Source: Sorghum bicolor
Taxonomy: Eukaryota; Streptophyta; Magnoliopsida; Poales; Poaceae
Direction: 5' to 3'
Length of the DNA: 64,000 nt
Assembly: GCF_000003195.3 (NCBI RefSeq)
Contig: NC_012878.2
Span: 56,358,629-56,422,628, forward strand
The translations under genes were made by a program, and so were the position numbers. The notes below the pieces were generated by a model. The model saw nothing but the letters and a program-made list of their open reading frames with translations, was not told the DNA's origin and did no database searches. Below, piece after piece: positions 33,933 to 46,640 of the stretch (its first letter is position 1; each line of letters starts with the position of its first letter).

Positions 33933-35914
33933 GGACTGGGCCCTGGGCCGGCATACTCGTTTGGGCTACTGGCCCACAGCATAGACTAGTCGATGCTTTG
34001 TCTGAAGAACCCCACGGACTGAACGTGCTCTCCCATTGCTTCCTCCTCCGTTGACCACCGCTCAAGAACAATGCTTCGGCAAGATCTGCTGGAGGCAGGA
34101 GAGGAAAACGCAGTGTTGGGCGCGATTCTATGGCTGGCGCAAACCATCCTCGAAACTCTTCTGCCCACCGGCGAGCTTGACGCATGGCTTCAACGAGCTG
34201 GACTCACAAGCGCCATCGGAGAACTCAAGTCTGAGGTGGAGAGGATAGAGACGGTGGTTAATGGTGTGGAGGGGAGGGCGGTCGGGAACAAGCCGCTTGC
34301 CCGCTCTCTTGCTCGTGTCAAGGAGCTCATGTATGACGCCGACGACGTTGTGGATGAACTTGACTATTGCAGGCTCCAGCAACAGGTCCAAGGAGGTACA
34401 TGTACATCTTGTTTACAGTTCTTTCTTCTGAAAACTGTGATGATAGTAACTTTCTCGTTTCTCTGTCAGCTGCTATTGAGCAGGAAGGCATAGTTGTAAA
34501 TGCAGCAGAGCAAGTAGATGCATCGGCCAATGCTGTTGGTATACATCGATCCTTGTATTTTGTGATGATAGTTTTTTTTCTTCTTTTGAATAAACTGTGA
34601 TTATAAACGCGCTTACCATGTCACCGATTTCTCCTTTCTCTGTCAGTTATGCTTGCTCCTGCTATTGTGCCAGAAGACATGGTTGGAGATGGAGATAGTA
34701 GAGCTGGAGCAGAGCACGTAGCTGCATCGGCTAGTACTGCTGGTATATCAGACAATAACGCCCGAAAAAATCGTTCCAAGGAGCGGGACTATTTTCACAT
34801 TACACCAGCCGTTAATGGACAGCCTGCGAGAGCCAAGTGCATTGACTGTGGTACACAGGTTGCTTTTAGTTACGGGACGTCAGTTTTGCGCAAACATCGC
34901 AACAGTGCCAGTTGCAAGAAGAAACGTGCAGCGGTTGAAGAGGCGTCGAATTGTCCAAGGTACTACCTATCCCTCAAGTTCTGCATTGCATCACTTTTCC
35001 AGTATCTAATTATGTTAGTTAAGGGAAAAAACAAGACCTAGTGGCTTCGTGTGATCTGTGATGCATAGAAGTTTTTACAGGATCATTTCATTTAAACTAT
35101 ATGTCCTGTGCAACTCTGAATTATGGTAATAAATTTCTAATAAGCAACTTGTGATACTTTTCCTCTTGCAGTGCCATCGATAGTGTACAAAATTGTGCCA
35201 TAACTTTGAATAGTACTGATTCGGAGTGCAGAAAAAGAATGAGAATTGAGAGCAATGTAGCCACTGCTACACACTCCTGGGACAAGGCCAATTTTTTTGA
35301 AAAGGATACACGAAATAGCTCTTGAGTTAGGAAGTTTCCGGGGCTATGTGATTGAGTATCTCAAGGACTCTATTGCAAGTTTTAATCACTATCATCAGAG
35401 TAACAACACCTTAGATACAGGAGTAAGGACATCAGGCTCTCCTCCTGGAGAAGTGTATGGAAGGTACAAGGATAAAAACAAGATCATGAGTGTGATTGAA
35501 GCTGCTAAGTCAGACAACATAACTGTACTGCCTATTGTGGGAGTTGTAGGAGTTGGGAAGACAACTTTAGCTAAACTTGTATACAATGATGGACTTGTGA
35601 AAAACCAATTTGAGCGAATATGGGTTTGGGTGTCCAGCAACTTTGATGAATTAAGAGTGACAAGGGAGATATTAGATGCTATTACCCTAGACAGCCATGG
35701 AGGATCTCCTCGCGTAGGAAGCTATGAAGGAGTAAGCAACTACACAAAGCTTCAAGAAGTCTTAAAGAATCATATGGCATGTCTACCCAAAAAGTTCATG
35801 CTTGTTCTAGATGACGTCAATGACTGCATGGATGATTCTCGATGGAAAGATCTGTTGGATGCTTTGGGATCAAGTTGTACAAAGGGTAATGTAATTATTG
35901 TGACAGCTAGAAAT

Positions 35915-35954
35915 CTCTGAGCAAATGAAGTTTTGCCTATATCTCTGAGCAAAT
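35915..35954. repeat. 12-bp duplication at the NLR-B deletion junction
   Basis: CTCTGAGCAAAT occurs at 35915-35926, as filler at the junction, and again at 35943-35954 in the retained LRR sequence. This is the pattern left by templated end-joining. Confidence 0.8.
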
Positions 35955-37329
35955 ATTACCATCTTGAGGTACTAGATGTTGGTCAACCAGTTATTGTTGA
36001 TGGTACCAGTGATCTTGTCAACATGAGGAATCTTATTCTCTCAAAGGGAGCATGCGGTGTTTCCTCCCCAGCATGGTTTTCTTGCTTGCAGACAATCCAT
36101 CTAGAAGATCATGAAGGATGGGAAATACTTCCGTCTCTAGAAAGGCTATCACATCTTACAAAGTTGAAGTTAAGGAATCTGCCTAATGTAACAGAAATGT
36201 CGATTCCTTCGTTGGAGGAGCTGGTGTTGATTGATATGCGAAAGTTAGATAGATGTTTGTCCAATTCAGTGAGGGACCTGAACTCAAGTTTGAGGGTACT
36301 GGAGATCAGGGCATGCTGGGTACTAAAAGCCTTTCCCCTCTTTGAGAGCTATGAAAAATTTGGAATCGGGCAGAAGTCATGGTTGCCAAATATTAGTGAG
36401 CTGACTATCCATGAATGTCCTCATTTAGTGCTATCAAATCCTCTTCCACCTTCAAGTAGCTTGTGTAAATTATCGATCAGAGATGTTTCAACACTTCCAA
36501 CAATTGAGGGATCATCAAATGGGGAAGTGAAATTTGTATTATGTGGTGATTCATCTTTCATTGAGTTGCTGGACGAGAACGACAGCATGTTGTTATTTGA
36601 CAACCTGAGGACCATAACTAGATTAAAAATAGTGGGCTGCGGAAACCTATGGTCTTTTTCATTTGAGTGTTCCCCTTCGGATGTTCCATCAGCGCATGCC
36701 CATGAAGACATGGCAGACACAGATTTTGATGCCTTAGAGGAATTGCATCTAGTTAGTTGTAAGCAAACAACAGGGCTGTTGATAGAAGGGGAAGAGGATA
36801 GTTTATCAAATCTCACCTCGGCTCCACGTGCTCCGTCACAGGGAAATCCAGATTGTGCATCAAAAAGCTCATGTTCCGAACTCCTGTACATTCCATCTTA
36901 TTCCGTTCCGTCTCTCAATAAGATGTCTATTGAAGATTGTGAGCTAATAAAGTTCCAAGGAAACAAGGAAGGTTTCTCTAGGTTCACCTCTCTTGAGGAG
37001 CTAAGAATTGTTGATTGCCCCGAGCTGATACCGTCTTTGGTGCATGAATACGAAATCGATGACCAGGCAAACAGAAGATGGCTTCTCCCGTGTTCACTAG
37101 GCGTATTGGATATCAGAGGCGTTTCCCTAGAAACACTGCAGCCCAGCTTTTCAGGAGATCTGACCCGCCTCACAGTACTAAAAGTGTCAAGAATCCATGC
37201 ATTGAAGTCTCTACAGCTGCATTCCTGCACAGCACTGGAAAAGCTGACAATTGGACTTTGCGAATCGCTGGACGCACTAGAGGGCTTCCAATCCCTCCGC
37301 AATCTCAGGTATTTGAAAGTATACGGATG

Positions 37330-37618
37330 TGCGCAATGGCAAAGTCCATTGGTTGGGGGGCTTCCATCCAGGGTTCAAATCCTGGGTGCGGCACTTTATT
37401 CTGGATTTATTCCAGGATTTTTCGGCGCTATGCATTAAGTGGTAGGCGACGTGCCCGTCGACAGCGAGGCGCCTGTGGTGACTTCGTGAACTTCAAGATT
37501 TGCCGGCTCAGTCCTTCGAAGGTGCTCATAGGGGTAGGGTTTGCGTACGTGTGTTCATAGGGGTGAGTGTGCGTGCGTGTTGAGTGTCTGCGTTGTACTG
37601 TGTAATCTAAAAAAAAAA
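37330..37618 (+). mobile_element. tRNA-derived SINE inserted in NLR-B
   Basis: A 289-bp insertion with a 15-bp target duplication, GAAAGTATACGGATG, at 37315-37329 and 37619-37633. Near the 5' end is a pol III A-box-like ATGGCAAAGTCCATTGG, followed by a clear B box, GGTTCAAATCC. The 3' part contains CATAGGGGTRRG repeats and TTGTACTGTGTAATCT and ends in an A-rich tail. It is full length by these signs. The 3' tail resembles panicoid SINEs that share ends with LINEs; the family name is not certain. Confidence 0.9.
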
Positions 37619-38102
37619 GAAAGTATACGGATGCCCAAGCTTACCTCAATGTTTGAAGAGTCTATCAACGCAGGTTTACGAGCTGTGCCCTCGTTTGGAA
37701 CGGCTTCGGTTCAGCGACCTTTCTCTTCTTACCAAGCCATTCTGCAAGCACCTCACCTCTCTCCAATGCCTACAACTCGAGTACAGATATAAAGATAACG
37801 ACGCGGCAGGACTAACATGGGAGCAAGAGGCAGCGCTTCAGCTCCTCGCGTCCCTGCAACACCTCCAATTCCATGGTTACCACAAACTCTCGGATCTTCC
37901 CGTGGGTCTGCATAGCCTTCTCTCTCTCAAGCGACTGCAGATCTTTTATTGCCCCAATATCTCAAGGCTGCTAGAAAGGGGCCTCCCACCTTCGCTGGAA
38001 GAACTGGAGGTCTGCGGCTGCAGTGAGCTGCTAACCAAGCAAGTCAGAAAGCTAGCAACAAGCAAGCTAAAGGTAATAATCAATGGGAACTATGTGAACT
38101 GA

Positions 38103-38850
38103 TTACTGGGTGGCTTTTTAAGCACACGTTTCACCACATCACCTTAGAAGGTACATATGCTTCTGCTGCTAACCATGTTTATCTTCAGGGTTCTTATACA
38201 TGGCTGTCATTCTGAAGTAAGAAGTCTTTTGCAGGCATTCAAGCTGGCACTGTGGCTGTAATGACTGTTGTCACAATCTAGGAGTATCATCATACTACTA
38301 CTACTACTATTACAAGCTGTTTGGAAGTGTTGAAAGCATCCCTATTTCTCCTAGGTGACCTGATACAAGGACGAGAGGCCAAAAATGTTGGTCTTTATCA
38401 TACTCTGTAGCCTCAAAAACCTGGATTTTCTTTTGGTGCAAGATTTGCTTCTGCACAGACTTTGTTTCACTTGTAAACCTTGTCCTAACGTGGTCATGTT
38501 GCTGAATACGGTTTTTTGTGAACAGGGCGTTGCTGAGATGTCTGAAAGCAGCGACTGAAAATAGCCTGTTTTCGTTTCCATGGATGTTTACTGATTATTC
38601 TGTAGATAAGGGACTCCAAGATATGTGCAATCCATTTTTCATCATAATGAAAAGAGTTGGTGTAAATAACCGTATCCTCAATTTTCTTGCTAAACATGTA
38701 AAATACTCTGAACCTACAGCACCAGTGTCCAGTTTTCAGCCTCTGATGTGATGAATGGGGTTTCTCTCTGACTCTGTGTGCTAGCAATTAGGATCGACTG
38801 TTTCAAAAAAAAAAGAGGATTGAGAATTTATATTGTATTGAAACCACATA
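38103..38850. other. 3' flank of NLR-B, first part
   Basis: Diverged counterpart of 30777-31700 after NLR-A, with the same order of segments (for example GCTGAATACGGTTTT, TCAGCCTCTGATGTGATGAA). It carries no gene. It is cut off by the LINE at about 38853. Confidence 0.7.
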
Positions 38851-38852
38851 CA

Positions 38853-41800
38853 CGTAATTCTTTTACTAATTTCCCAGTTTCAAAAGTTATTTCCAGCCTT
38901 GGTAAGGTAGGCATCAATCTAGACTCTTCAGATGTAGCTATCTTAAAAAATCTAGAAGCTGATAGTTTGGTCCTCCATGCTAATAAAAAAAGAAGTATCC
39001 CTAAATGTAAGTACTCCAGCATAGACAGTGATGAGAACGGGAAGAATGACTCGAGGCAGTTCTCAGCCACGCTTGTGGAAATCTTAATGAGAACATGCTG
39101 GATACGGAGAATGATAAAATCATAGATCTCTCTCATCTTCGTCGTAAGAAAAAATATAACAAAGCCAAAAATACAAACAAAGGCAGACTTCCCCAAAAGC
39201 CTAAGACTCCCTCCAAAATTATTCTAAAATGAAAGGAGTTTTCTAGAATAGCAGAGGTCTGGCAGACTTGGCTAAACACAGATTCTTGGCTGAATTAGTT
39301 AAAGAAGAGCAAATTAATTTTATCGCTGTCTCTGAAACTGGCGGGATTCTTTCCCGGGTCATGTCCTCAAAAATCTTTGTGGGGGTCATGACTTTCTTTG
39401 GCACACCATGGCTCCTCATGGTAGATTAGGGGGTATTCTGCTAGGTGTGGACCTAAATGTTTTTGATATTGGAGCCATCGATGAGGGAGATTTCTATGTA
39501 AAGTTCACCCTCAGATGCAAATTAAATGACTTCAAGTTTAATTTATATTCAGTCTTTGGGCTAGCTCAAGCATAGAACAAAAGTGCTTTCCTAGTGGAAC
39601 TCGCCAACACTTGCTCCAAAGAAACTCTTCCGTATATCATAGGGGTGGGGACTTTAATACAATGCGAGGTCCTGAGGATAAGAGTTCAGGGGATTTTAAC
39701 CCCAAATGGCCTAATCTTTTTAATGCTGTCATCGAATCCTTGGATTTTAATGAGATTGTGATGCCAGTATACTTGGACGGGGCCAGGGGATTATCCAACT
39801 TTCGAAAAGTTAGATAGAGTCCTTGTAAGCACTAAATGGGAATCTCAATTCCCGCTGACGACTGTTGAATCTAGAGAGAGAGAGAGAAATATTTCAGATC
39901 ATACTCCCCTAGTGCTTAACACAGGAGCCTCAACCCATCAGCTCCAAAACTGTCCTTTCAAATTTGAGAGAGGCTGGTTGATACGTGACGAATTTTATAA
40001 CATGGTTGCAAATATTTGGGAAGCCCCATGCTCTGAGTTGACCCTGCTTGAATGTTGGCAGTCAAAAATCCGTAGGCTTAGACAATATCTAAGAGGCTAG
40101 GCTAAACACACTGCAGGGACATACATAAAGGAGAAAAAAACCCTGCTAGCTCATTTAGAGATTCTAGAAAAGAAAGCTGAGGATACTCACCTCTCTGATC
40201 AAGCGCCTAGTTACCCTTCTGAGAGAAGAGGAACTGAAATGGTATGAGCAAGCCAAAGTCAAAACGCTATTGGAGGGAGATGCTAACACTCTTTCTTCCA
40301 TCTAGTGGCTAATGGGAAACATCGTAAGCAACACATCTATAAACTTGAAGATGATCAAGGTACGATAGTTGGGAACATGCGCCTCAAAAGTCATATTACC
40401 ACGTATTATAAAAAATCTCTTTGGGCCACCTGAACACTCCAAGATCACACTTATGAAAGACCAAATTTTAGATATTCCACAAGTATCCCCAGAAGAAAAT
40501 GATATCCTTATTAGTCCTTTCACCGAATCTGAGGTGAGGGATGCAGTATTCCAAATGGAGAATAATAAAGCTCTAGGCCCAGATGGATTCCCTGCAGAAT
40601 TCTATCAGGTGTTTTGGGGAGTTATCAAGGACGACCTTCTACACCTCTTTGCTGGAGGCTCTCGAACTTTATAGCCTGAATTTTGGAATCATTACCTTAA
40701 TTCCAAAAATTCAAAATGCTACTAAAATTCAGCAATATAGACCAATTTATGTCCTCAATGTGAGCTTTAAAATATTCACAAAAGTAGGCACAAATAGGCT
40801 GAATATGGTCGCAAAAATTGTGGTGAGCCCAATGCAGACTGCCTTTATGCCGGGCAGGAATATCATGGAAGGAGTAGTGGTATTGCACGAAACTATTCAT
40901 GAGTTACATACTAAAAAACAATATGGGGTCATCTTCAAAATTGATTTCGAAAAGGCATATGATAAAGTCAAGTGGTCTTTCTTACATCAAACCTTACGCA
41001 TGAAAGGTTTCTCCCCTAAATGGTGTAGGTGGGTAGAGAGTATGGTCACTGGGGGAAGTGTGAGGATCAAACGTGGTCTCAGGCAGGGAGATCCTATGTC
41101 CCCCATCTTATTTGACATCGTCGCTGATATGCCAGCTCTTCTTATTAATAGAGCAAAAGCCGATGGACAAATAAGAGGAGTCACCCCCACCTTGTTGATG
41201 ATGGTTTATCTATTCTACAATATGCAGATGACATCATTATCTTCCTAGACCACGACCTAGAATAAGCAAAGAATCTAAAACTTTTGCTATGTGCTTTCGA
41301 ACAATTATCTAGGCTTAAGATCAACTTTTACAAGAGTGAAATTTTCTGCTATAGTGCAGCTAAAGAGATGGAGCCTTATTATACCAGTCTTTTTGGGTGC
41401 AATGCAGGGGAATATCCCTTCACATATCTGGGGAATCCCAATGCACCATAGACAGCTCTTGAATTCTGAATGGAGAATAATAGAAGAACATTTCCAAAAG
41501 AAACTCTCTTGCTGGAAAGCGAAATACTTGTCTTATGGGGGAAGACTGGTCTTGCTAAATTCTGTCTTAAGCAGCCTGCCCATATTTTTGATGTCCTTCG
41601 AGATTCCTAAGGGATTACTCAAGAACCTTAACTTTTTTAGATCAAATTTCTTCTGGCAAAGTTCTTCAGACAAACATAGATACAGACTTGCCAAATGGGA
41701 CATATTATGTTGTCCTAAGGACCAAGGGGGTCTAGGTATCCTGGACTTACAACTGCAGAATAAATGCTTATTGTCCAAGTGGTTGGTAAACCTACTCAAC

Positions 41801-42920
41801 ATAGAGGGCTTATGACAGTCCCTCTTAACAAATAAATACCTACGATTGAAAACCCTTACCTAAGTCAAAGCCAAACCCAATGATTTACATTTTTGGAGAG
41901 GACTCATGCGTATTAAAGATAAGGTGCTGACCAATGGTTCCTTTGATGTTAAAGATGGAACCAAGACGAGGTTTTAGGAAGACACGTGGGTGGGAGACAA
42001 GCCTCTAAAAATAAAATACCCTTCCCTTTATAATATAGTGCGGGATCGCCACGCAACTCTAGTCCCCTCAACATCTCCTTTCGCAGGGCACTGGTAGGCG
42101 ATAAACTTTTAGAGTGGCTTACTTTAGTAGCACAGATTTCTAGAGTTGAATTGGTGGCTGGTTCAGACTATTTTAGGTGGAACTTAACCAATTCTGGGTT
42201 ATTTTCTGTCCACTCACTGTATCTCCATCTCATTGATCCACAACCACCTTTTCTCCACAGGAAGCTCTGAAAAATAAAAATTTCTCTAAAGATCAAAATC
42301 ATTCTTTGGTTCCTACAAAGGGAAGTTGTTCTAACCAAAGACAGCCCCGCTAGAAAGAACTGGAAAGGGAGCCAGAAATGTGTCTGTTGTAACATGAATG
42401 AGACTGATCCAACACTTATTCATTGATTGCCCTTTCACCAAGATGATTTGGAGGATTATTTTCTTTGCTACTAATTTAACTCCACCTAAATCTATCAACC
42501 ACATATTTGGTACATGGCTTCGTAATCAGAATAAGAGGCTTAAATATGTGATTTGGGTTGGGGTAGCTGCCATGTGCTGGGCCATCTGGCGTTGGGGGAA
42601 TGATGTTATTTTTAACAAACTCAAAACTAACTCTATTATGTAGGTTATTTTCAGGGGAGCGTTTTGGCTCCGCTTTTGGGCCCCGCTGCAGCGTGATGAG
42701 CAAACCAAGGATATCCTATCTTCGATGAGCAAGAGATTAGACACAATTGCTTTAGAGGTTTCTAATTAAGGATGGAAACATATTTACTGTTTACTTTAGA
42801 GTCGTGGTCAATGTTTGAGACCATAGTTTGCTTTTTCTTTTTAATCCTAAACTTTATAATAATTGACTGTGTACATCTTTGGATGTAGAGGCCGGATATT
42901 TTTTCATCCCTTATCTAAAA
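38853..42920 (+). mobile_element. L1-type LINE, decayed, in the NLR-B flank
   Basis: About 4 kb with the ordered domains of a plant L1 ORF2 broken over several frames. These are endonuclease (IIGGDFNTMRGPEDK near 39640), reverse transcriptase (NKALGPDGFPAEFYQ near 40565, FKIDFEKAYDKVKW near 40935, RQGDPMSPILFDI near 41080, QYADDIIIF near 41220) and a zf-RVT type C-terminal domain (CVCCNMNETDPTLIHC-like near 42380, then WVGVAAMCWAIWRWGND). Stops and shifts between the parts show it is dead. An ORF1 remnant may lie at 38900-39130. Compared with the NLR-A flank, it interrupts the sequence matching about 31700. Borders are approximate. Confidence 0.85.
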
Positions 42921-43204
42921 AATATACATTCAAAATTGTATTAATTTGTTGGAGGATCAATGTCAACCAAAACATCTAAATTATACATTCATGCCTAAAA
43001 AGTATTTAAGTAGAAAAGGCAGTGGCTATACACTTAATTTTAAATTTTTATTGAAATGATATTCATTACAATCACATATATAGTCTACGTGAACGATAAA
43101 AATGACAAGGTTTGACACAAGGACCACAAGGCCGAACAGCTAATTTTTAGCTAAAAAAAGGTCCACTAAAAAAAGCTAAAAAAGGGGGAAAAAAACTTGC
43201 ATAC

Positions 43205-43910
43205 CATCTTTTTTTTTTGAAAGATCAGGAGGGGCAAGAAGCCCCTACTGCAGCATGTATTGAAAAAAAAACCCAGGTACAGTTACATAAATAACAGTGG
43301 TAGAGTGAGCAAAGAAAAGGGGCTAGGGAACTAAAAAGGGAAAACTGAAAAAAAGAAATGACCAAACTAAAGGCCTCCAAGTTAAGGTAGATTGTCTATC
43401 CATTCTTGGATTCTAGGGAAGTACTTACTCTTTACCCTGCATAGCAGCCAAAGGAACTCAGCTCTGAAAATTGTTTTACACCCTTGAACAGAAGGTGGGA
43501 TATCTCTGAAGACGTAGTTGTTCCTGCTCATCCAGATTGCCCAGCAAAAAAGAATGATGATTTCCATAAAGAAACTCTGGTTGATCTGTGCTCTGAGGAA
43601 TTCTAGGTTTTGCAGTGGTTGCATTCCAGAATTGACAGATAGGTTGATGGATTGCCAAGCTTCAGATGCAAATTGGCAGCTGATAAATAAGTGTTCAATT
43701 GATTCTTCAGTCTGTTCACTACATAAAACACAATTATAATTTTCTAAATCCATCTGCGTTCAATTTTTTTTTTCTATATCCATGTTCCTTCTCCTCAGAA
43801 CACCTCTGGTGTTTAGTTTATTTATTAGATCAGCCAAAAAAACACGTGATGCTTGTTCTGACAGGAGCTATGCCACAGCCATTTAAATGCAGGGTGTACC
43901 GGCATGTGCC
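43205..43910 (-). mobile_element. 5'-truncated LINE fragment, minus strand
   Basis: The minus strand at 43382-43753 encodes the LINE C-terminal zinc-binding domain (NCVLCSEQTEESIEHLFISC, then CWAIWMSRNNYVF). The plus-strand T-run at 43210 is its poly(A) tail. Relative to the NLR-A flank it is inserted in the sequence ACCATCT...AGAGCTAAC (about 31968). It is a different LINE insertion from the one at 38853. Confidence 0.8.
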
Positions 43911-45540
43911 CACCATCTAAAAGAGCTAACTTGGCACAAATCCAAAGTTCACAATCTTGTGAAATTATAGTCGGCGCTCTAATGATCAATCCATTAGTTT
44001 TGTATGGACGGATGGCCATTGTTTTGCCAGGTTGATGGCACCCATTGCCACTTGAACAGAAAACCTACAGATTTGGTAGTGGTAGCGACATCTGCAGAAA
44101 AGAGGACGTTAACAGCAGATAAACAGAGCAACAAATTCTAAAGCAACTACCTAATATTATTTTTTTTGTCAAAACAAATGAGCAGGGCTATCCATCCATA
44201 TGTGGTTAGTTATTTATTCCTTCATGCAACAAGAATTTACAACAAGGAAACTTGACACAGACTATACTATTCACCTACAGATCAACTTCACTTAAGAGCT
44301 CTTGGCCTCTTGTTTCCAACTACATATTCAGAGTAGGTGACCACATGCCCAAATATGGATGCGCATCACTTTAGAAGTTTTCCATTTAGCATTTTCTCCA
44401 GTACCCCCATAGAAAAACAGGTTTGTTGTAGATCTCAAGCAAGGCAACATATCAAAATCAGAATGAACATATGGCAGGAGACGGATGACTGAAATGGACA
44501 GTTCCTTCAGAGTTGATGATTTGTATAGAACTCAATGTCATGAACATAAGAGAGGTCACTAACCTTATGCATCAAATTCTTCGGTTTGATGCTCCAAAGT
44601 CCAAACATCACGTGATGTTGCCTTCTCAAAAACGTGACCTGATTATGCAACTGCTTGCTCCGTTTTGCTGCATACAACCAACCATCTATCCAGTTAAGAA
44701 CTTTGAAGACAACACTCAAGTTCCCATGAGGCCACGACCAATTTTCTGGGAATTAAGTATGCCACTGTATCAGTGAATAAAACTGGCAATCAAATTGGAA
44801 GAATGCAGGCTGAAGATGAACACACAAATAATATACATTCAGGCCACATCTCAATTTTATGAAAATCGGTCTTGTAGCATGGCCTGAAAGACCATTGCCA
44901 CCAATTGAAGGGAAAGCCCTTTGTATAAATTAAACAAAAGAAACTAATTAGCTTCGTTTGAGCATACATTATAATTAAACAGATATGAGATATCAAATAT
45001 TTTTCTGTCATATTGAGGCATGGTGTAGACAGCAGTTATCGAAGTAGGACTCATAGATGGCAGGGAAATGTGCACATTTTTGAACTGTTCTGATAGCACG
45101 AAATACATAAATGAAACCTACTGGGTTGCATTGCCTCCCACCGTAGATATTATCATCTATACATGGATGTGTATTAAGGTATGGATTCTTGATGCATGGT
45201 GGAGGCATCACGCACCTATCAGCCCAGAGCCACTGCCGATTGGGAGGCATACCGGCCCCTGTTTGCAACACGTGTAACAAGTTGCATCAGGCTTTCTTCC
45301 TCTGAATCAGACTGTCAAACTGAAATGAACTAACCTTCTGGTGGAAAGGGAAAAAAACTGTGAATTCGAGACCTTTGGGAGAGCAATCTACAAGTATTGG
45401 CATTCCCCCACTCAAGAGGGGACAAGGAAATGTAGCGAACCAGTCGGGTAATACGTTCATAACAATTACTCTTACTCTTACTCATTATAGTTGGATGACT
45501 GGATATTGCGGCAGAAACAGATGCAATTTCCAATCAATCG
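43911..45540. other. 3' flank of NLR-B, remainder
   Basis: Diverged counterpart of 31975-33490 and 62330-64000. It has a single copy of the unit that is triplicated after NLR-A and NLR-C (44102-44230) and the diverged minus-strand peptide noted at 45045-45175. No intact gene. Confidence 0.7.
45045..45175 (-). other. Possible minus-strand coding exon, unit B copy
   Basis: Encodes HPCIDDNIYGGRQCN and IYVFRAIRTVQKCAHF on the minus strand, the diverged form of the peptide in the NLR-A and NLR-C flanks. Most differences are conservative (Val/Ile, Asp/Asn, Lys/Arg). Confidence 0.4.
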
Positions 45541-45670
45541 ACTGAGAGGTGGAAGTCTCACTCACCGGTTCCACACCTCTTGCTCTGATGAATTGGTTGA
45601 TTTCTTCGGAGACATGGGGCAAGCCGGCAAGGGATGTTCTGTAATCTGTACATTAAGCAGCAACACTACT

Positions 45671-45811
45671 GGTTCCGGTTTGGAATCCGGTTCCAGTTCG
45701 AGATCCACGTCGGCTTGCAGTAGCACGGCATGGACTCCACGGTGGTTGTTGAAATGGACCAACCACTGTCAGCGCACCTGAGTTCCACCGCGGCATCGCG
45801 CACGACGGCGG

Positions 45812-45816
<5 letters not shown>
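45671..45816. repeat. Upstream block of A/B module 2 with GGTTCC tract
   Basis: The hexamer tract at 45671-45700 is followed by GATCCACGTCGG, TTGTTGAAATGGACC, GCACCTGAGTTCCA and GCGGACAAATATA. This is the same order as at 8715-8870, so it is the left edge of the second copy of the A/B block. Confidence 0.8.

Positions 45817-45872
<56 letters not shown>
45817..45872. repeat. (TA)n microsatellite
   Basis: About 28 TA units directly after GCGGACAAATA. Open frames through it are artefacts. Confidence 0.95.
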
Positions 45873-45874
<2 letters not shown>

Positions 45875-46049
45875 CTACTCGCACATGCGAGTATACGCAC
45901 ACGGTGCAGGTAGTCTGCGCGAACCTATGTTAACGGGCTGGTGCTGGAGCTAACGGGTTTGGAAATAAATGTGGAGCATGCGTGTATCTACACGAAATTA
46001 AAAAAAGGAGGCGCTAATCACGGGATTCTTTCTTGGCCATAGACGGCAG

Positions 46050-46640
46050 TTCCCCTTTTTAATATGTACGTATATGAGTTTTTTAAATAAAGTATTCATG
46101 CATACTTCTTGGGGTGATTGGTATGTATTTATAATTTGTTTAATAGAGTATTTATACACTTTTTGAAATGTTGTATCTGTATATACTAGTTTTATAAAAG
46201 GATGTATGCATTTATACTGAGTATATGCATATACTTTACGTGACAAGAGGGTATGTGTACTAGTTTTTAAAAGGATATATGTATTCATACTGAGTAAATG
46301 CATATATACTTTACGTGACAAGGGAGTATATGTACATACTTTTTTAATACTTTGATAAATACACTTATTGTTTAGAGAAGATGGTATGTGCATATACCAA
46401 TTTTCAATAAGGGTATATGTATACTATATGAGCTTTTTTTTTTGAGTACCCTTGCATACCTTCTACACGGGAGTACTTGTACAAATTTACCTATATACTC
46501 TGCAAGCTAGTATATACACATACTATGTTCTAAAAGGGAGTACTTGTACAAATTTTTGAGATAAAATTTTAACAGAATATGCTTACATACCTATATACTC
46601 TGCAAGCTAGATAGTATACACATACTATGTTTCAGGCTAT
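46050..46640. repeat. Degenerate tandem array with GTATATGCATATAC-like units
   Basis: Repeating segments of about 80-100 bp. ACTGAGTAWATGCATATA...CTTTACGTGACAAG occurs at about 46220 and 46300. CCTATATACTCTGCAAGCTAG occurs at about 46490 and 46592, followed each time by ACACATACTATGTT. AT-rich and non-coding. Confidence 0.7.

Larger units (their letters stand above)
34071..38102 (+). pseudogene. NLR-B: broken BED-NLR copy
   Basis: The exon plan matches NLR-A: 34071-34395 (coiled coil), 34470-34538, 34647-34959 (BED finger, C-x2-C and H-x5-C intact) and 35172 onward. Exon 4 is wrecked. (i) A one-base insertion near 35300 leads to a stop at 35323-35325. (ii) After RNBS-B (VIIVTARNL) about 857 bp present in NLR-A are missing, removing the GLPL, RNBS-D and MHD regions and the first LRRs; the junction is at 35914-35931. 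(iii) A SINE at 37330-37618 interrupts the LRRs and introduces a stop at about 37438. The P-loop GVGKTT and kinase-2 LVLDDV remain readable in the shifted frame. LRR reading resumes after the SINE to 38102. At most it could give a truncated CC-BED protein of about 286 residues. Confidence 0.9.

Noticed and set aside
37330..37618. Functional tRNA gene within the NLR-B insertion
   Set aside because: Pol III boxes are present, but there is no cloverleaf context. The A-tail and 15-bp target duplication show a SINE.
46020..46640. CRISPR-like array
   Set aside because: Plant nuclear DNA; the repeats are degenerate and AT-rich without regular unique spacers.
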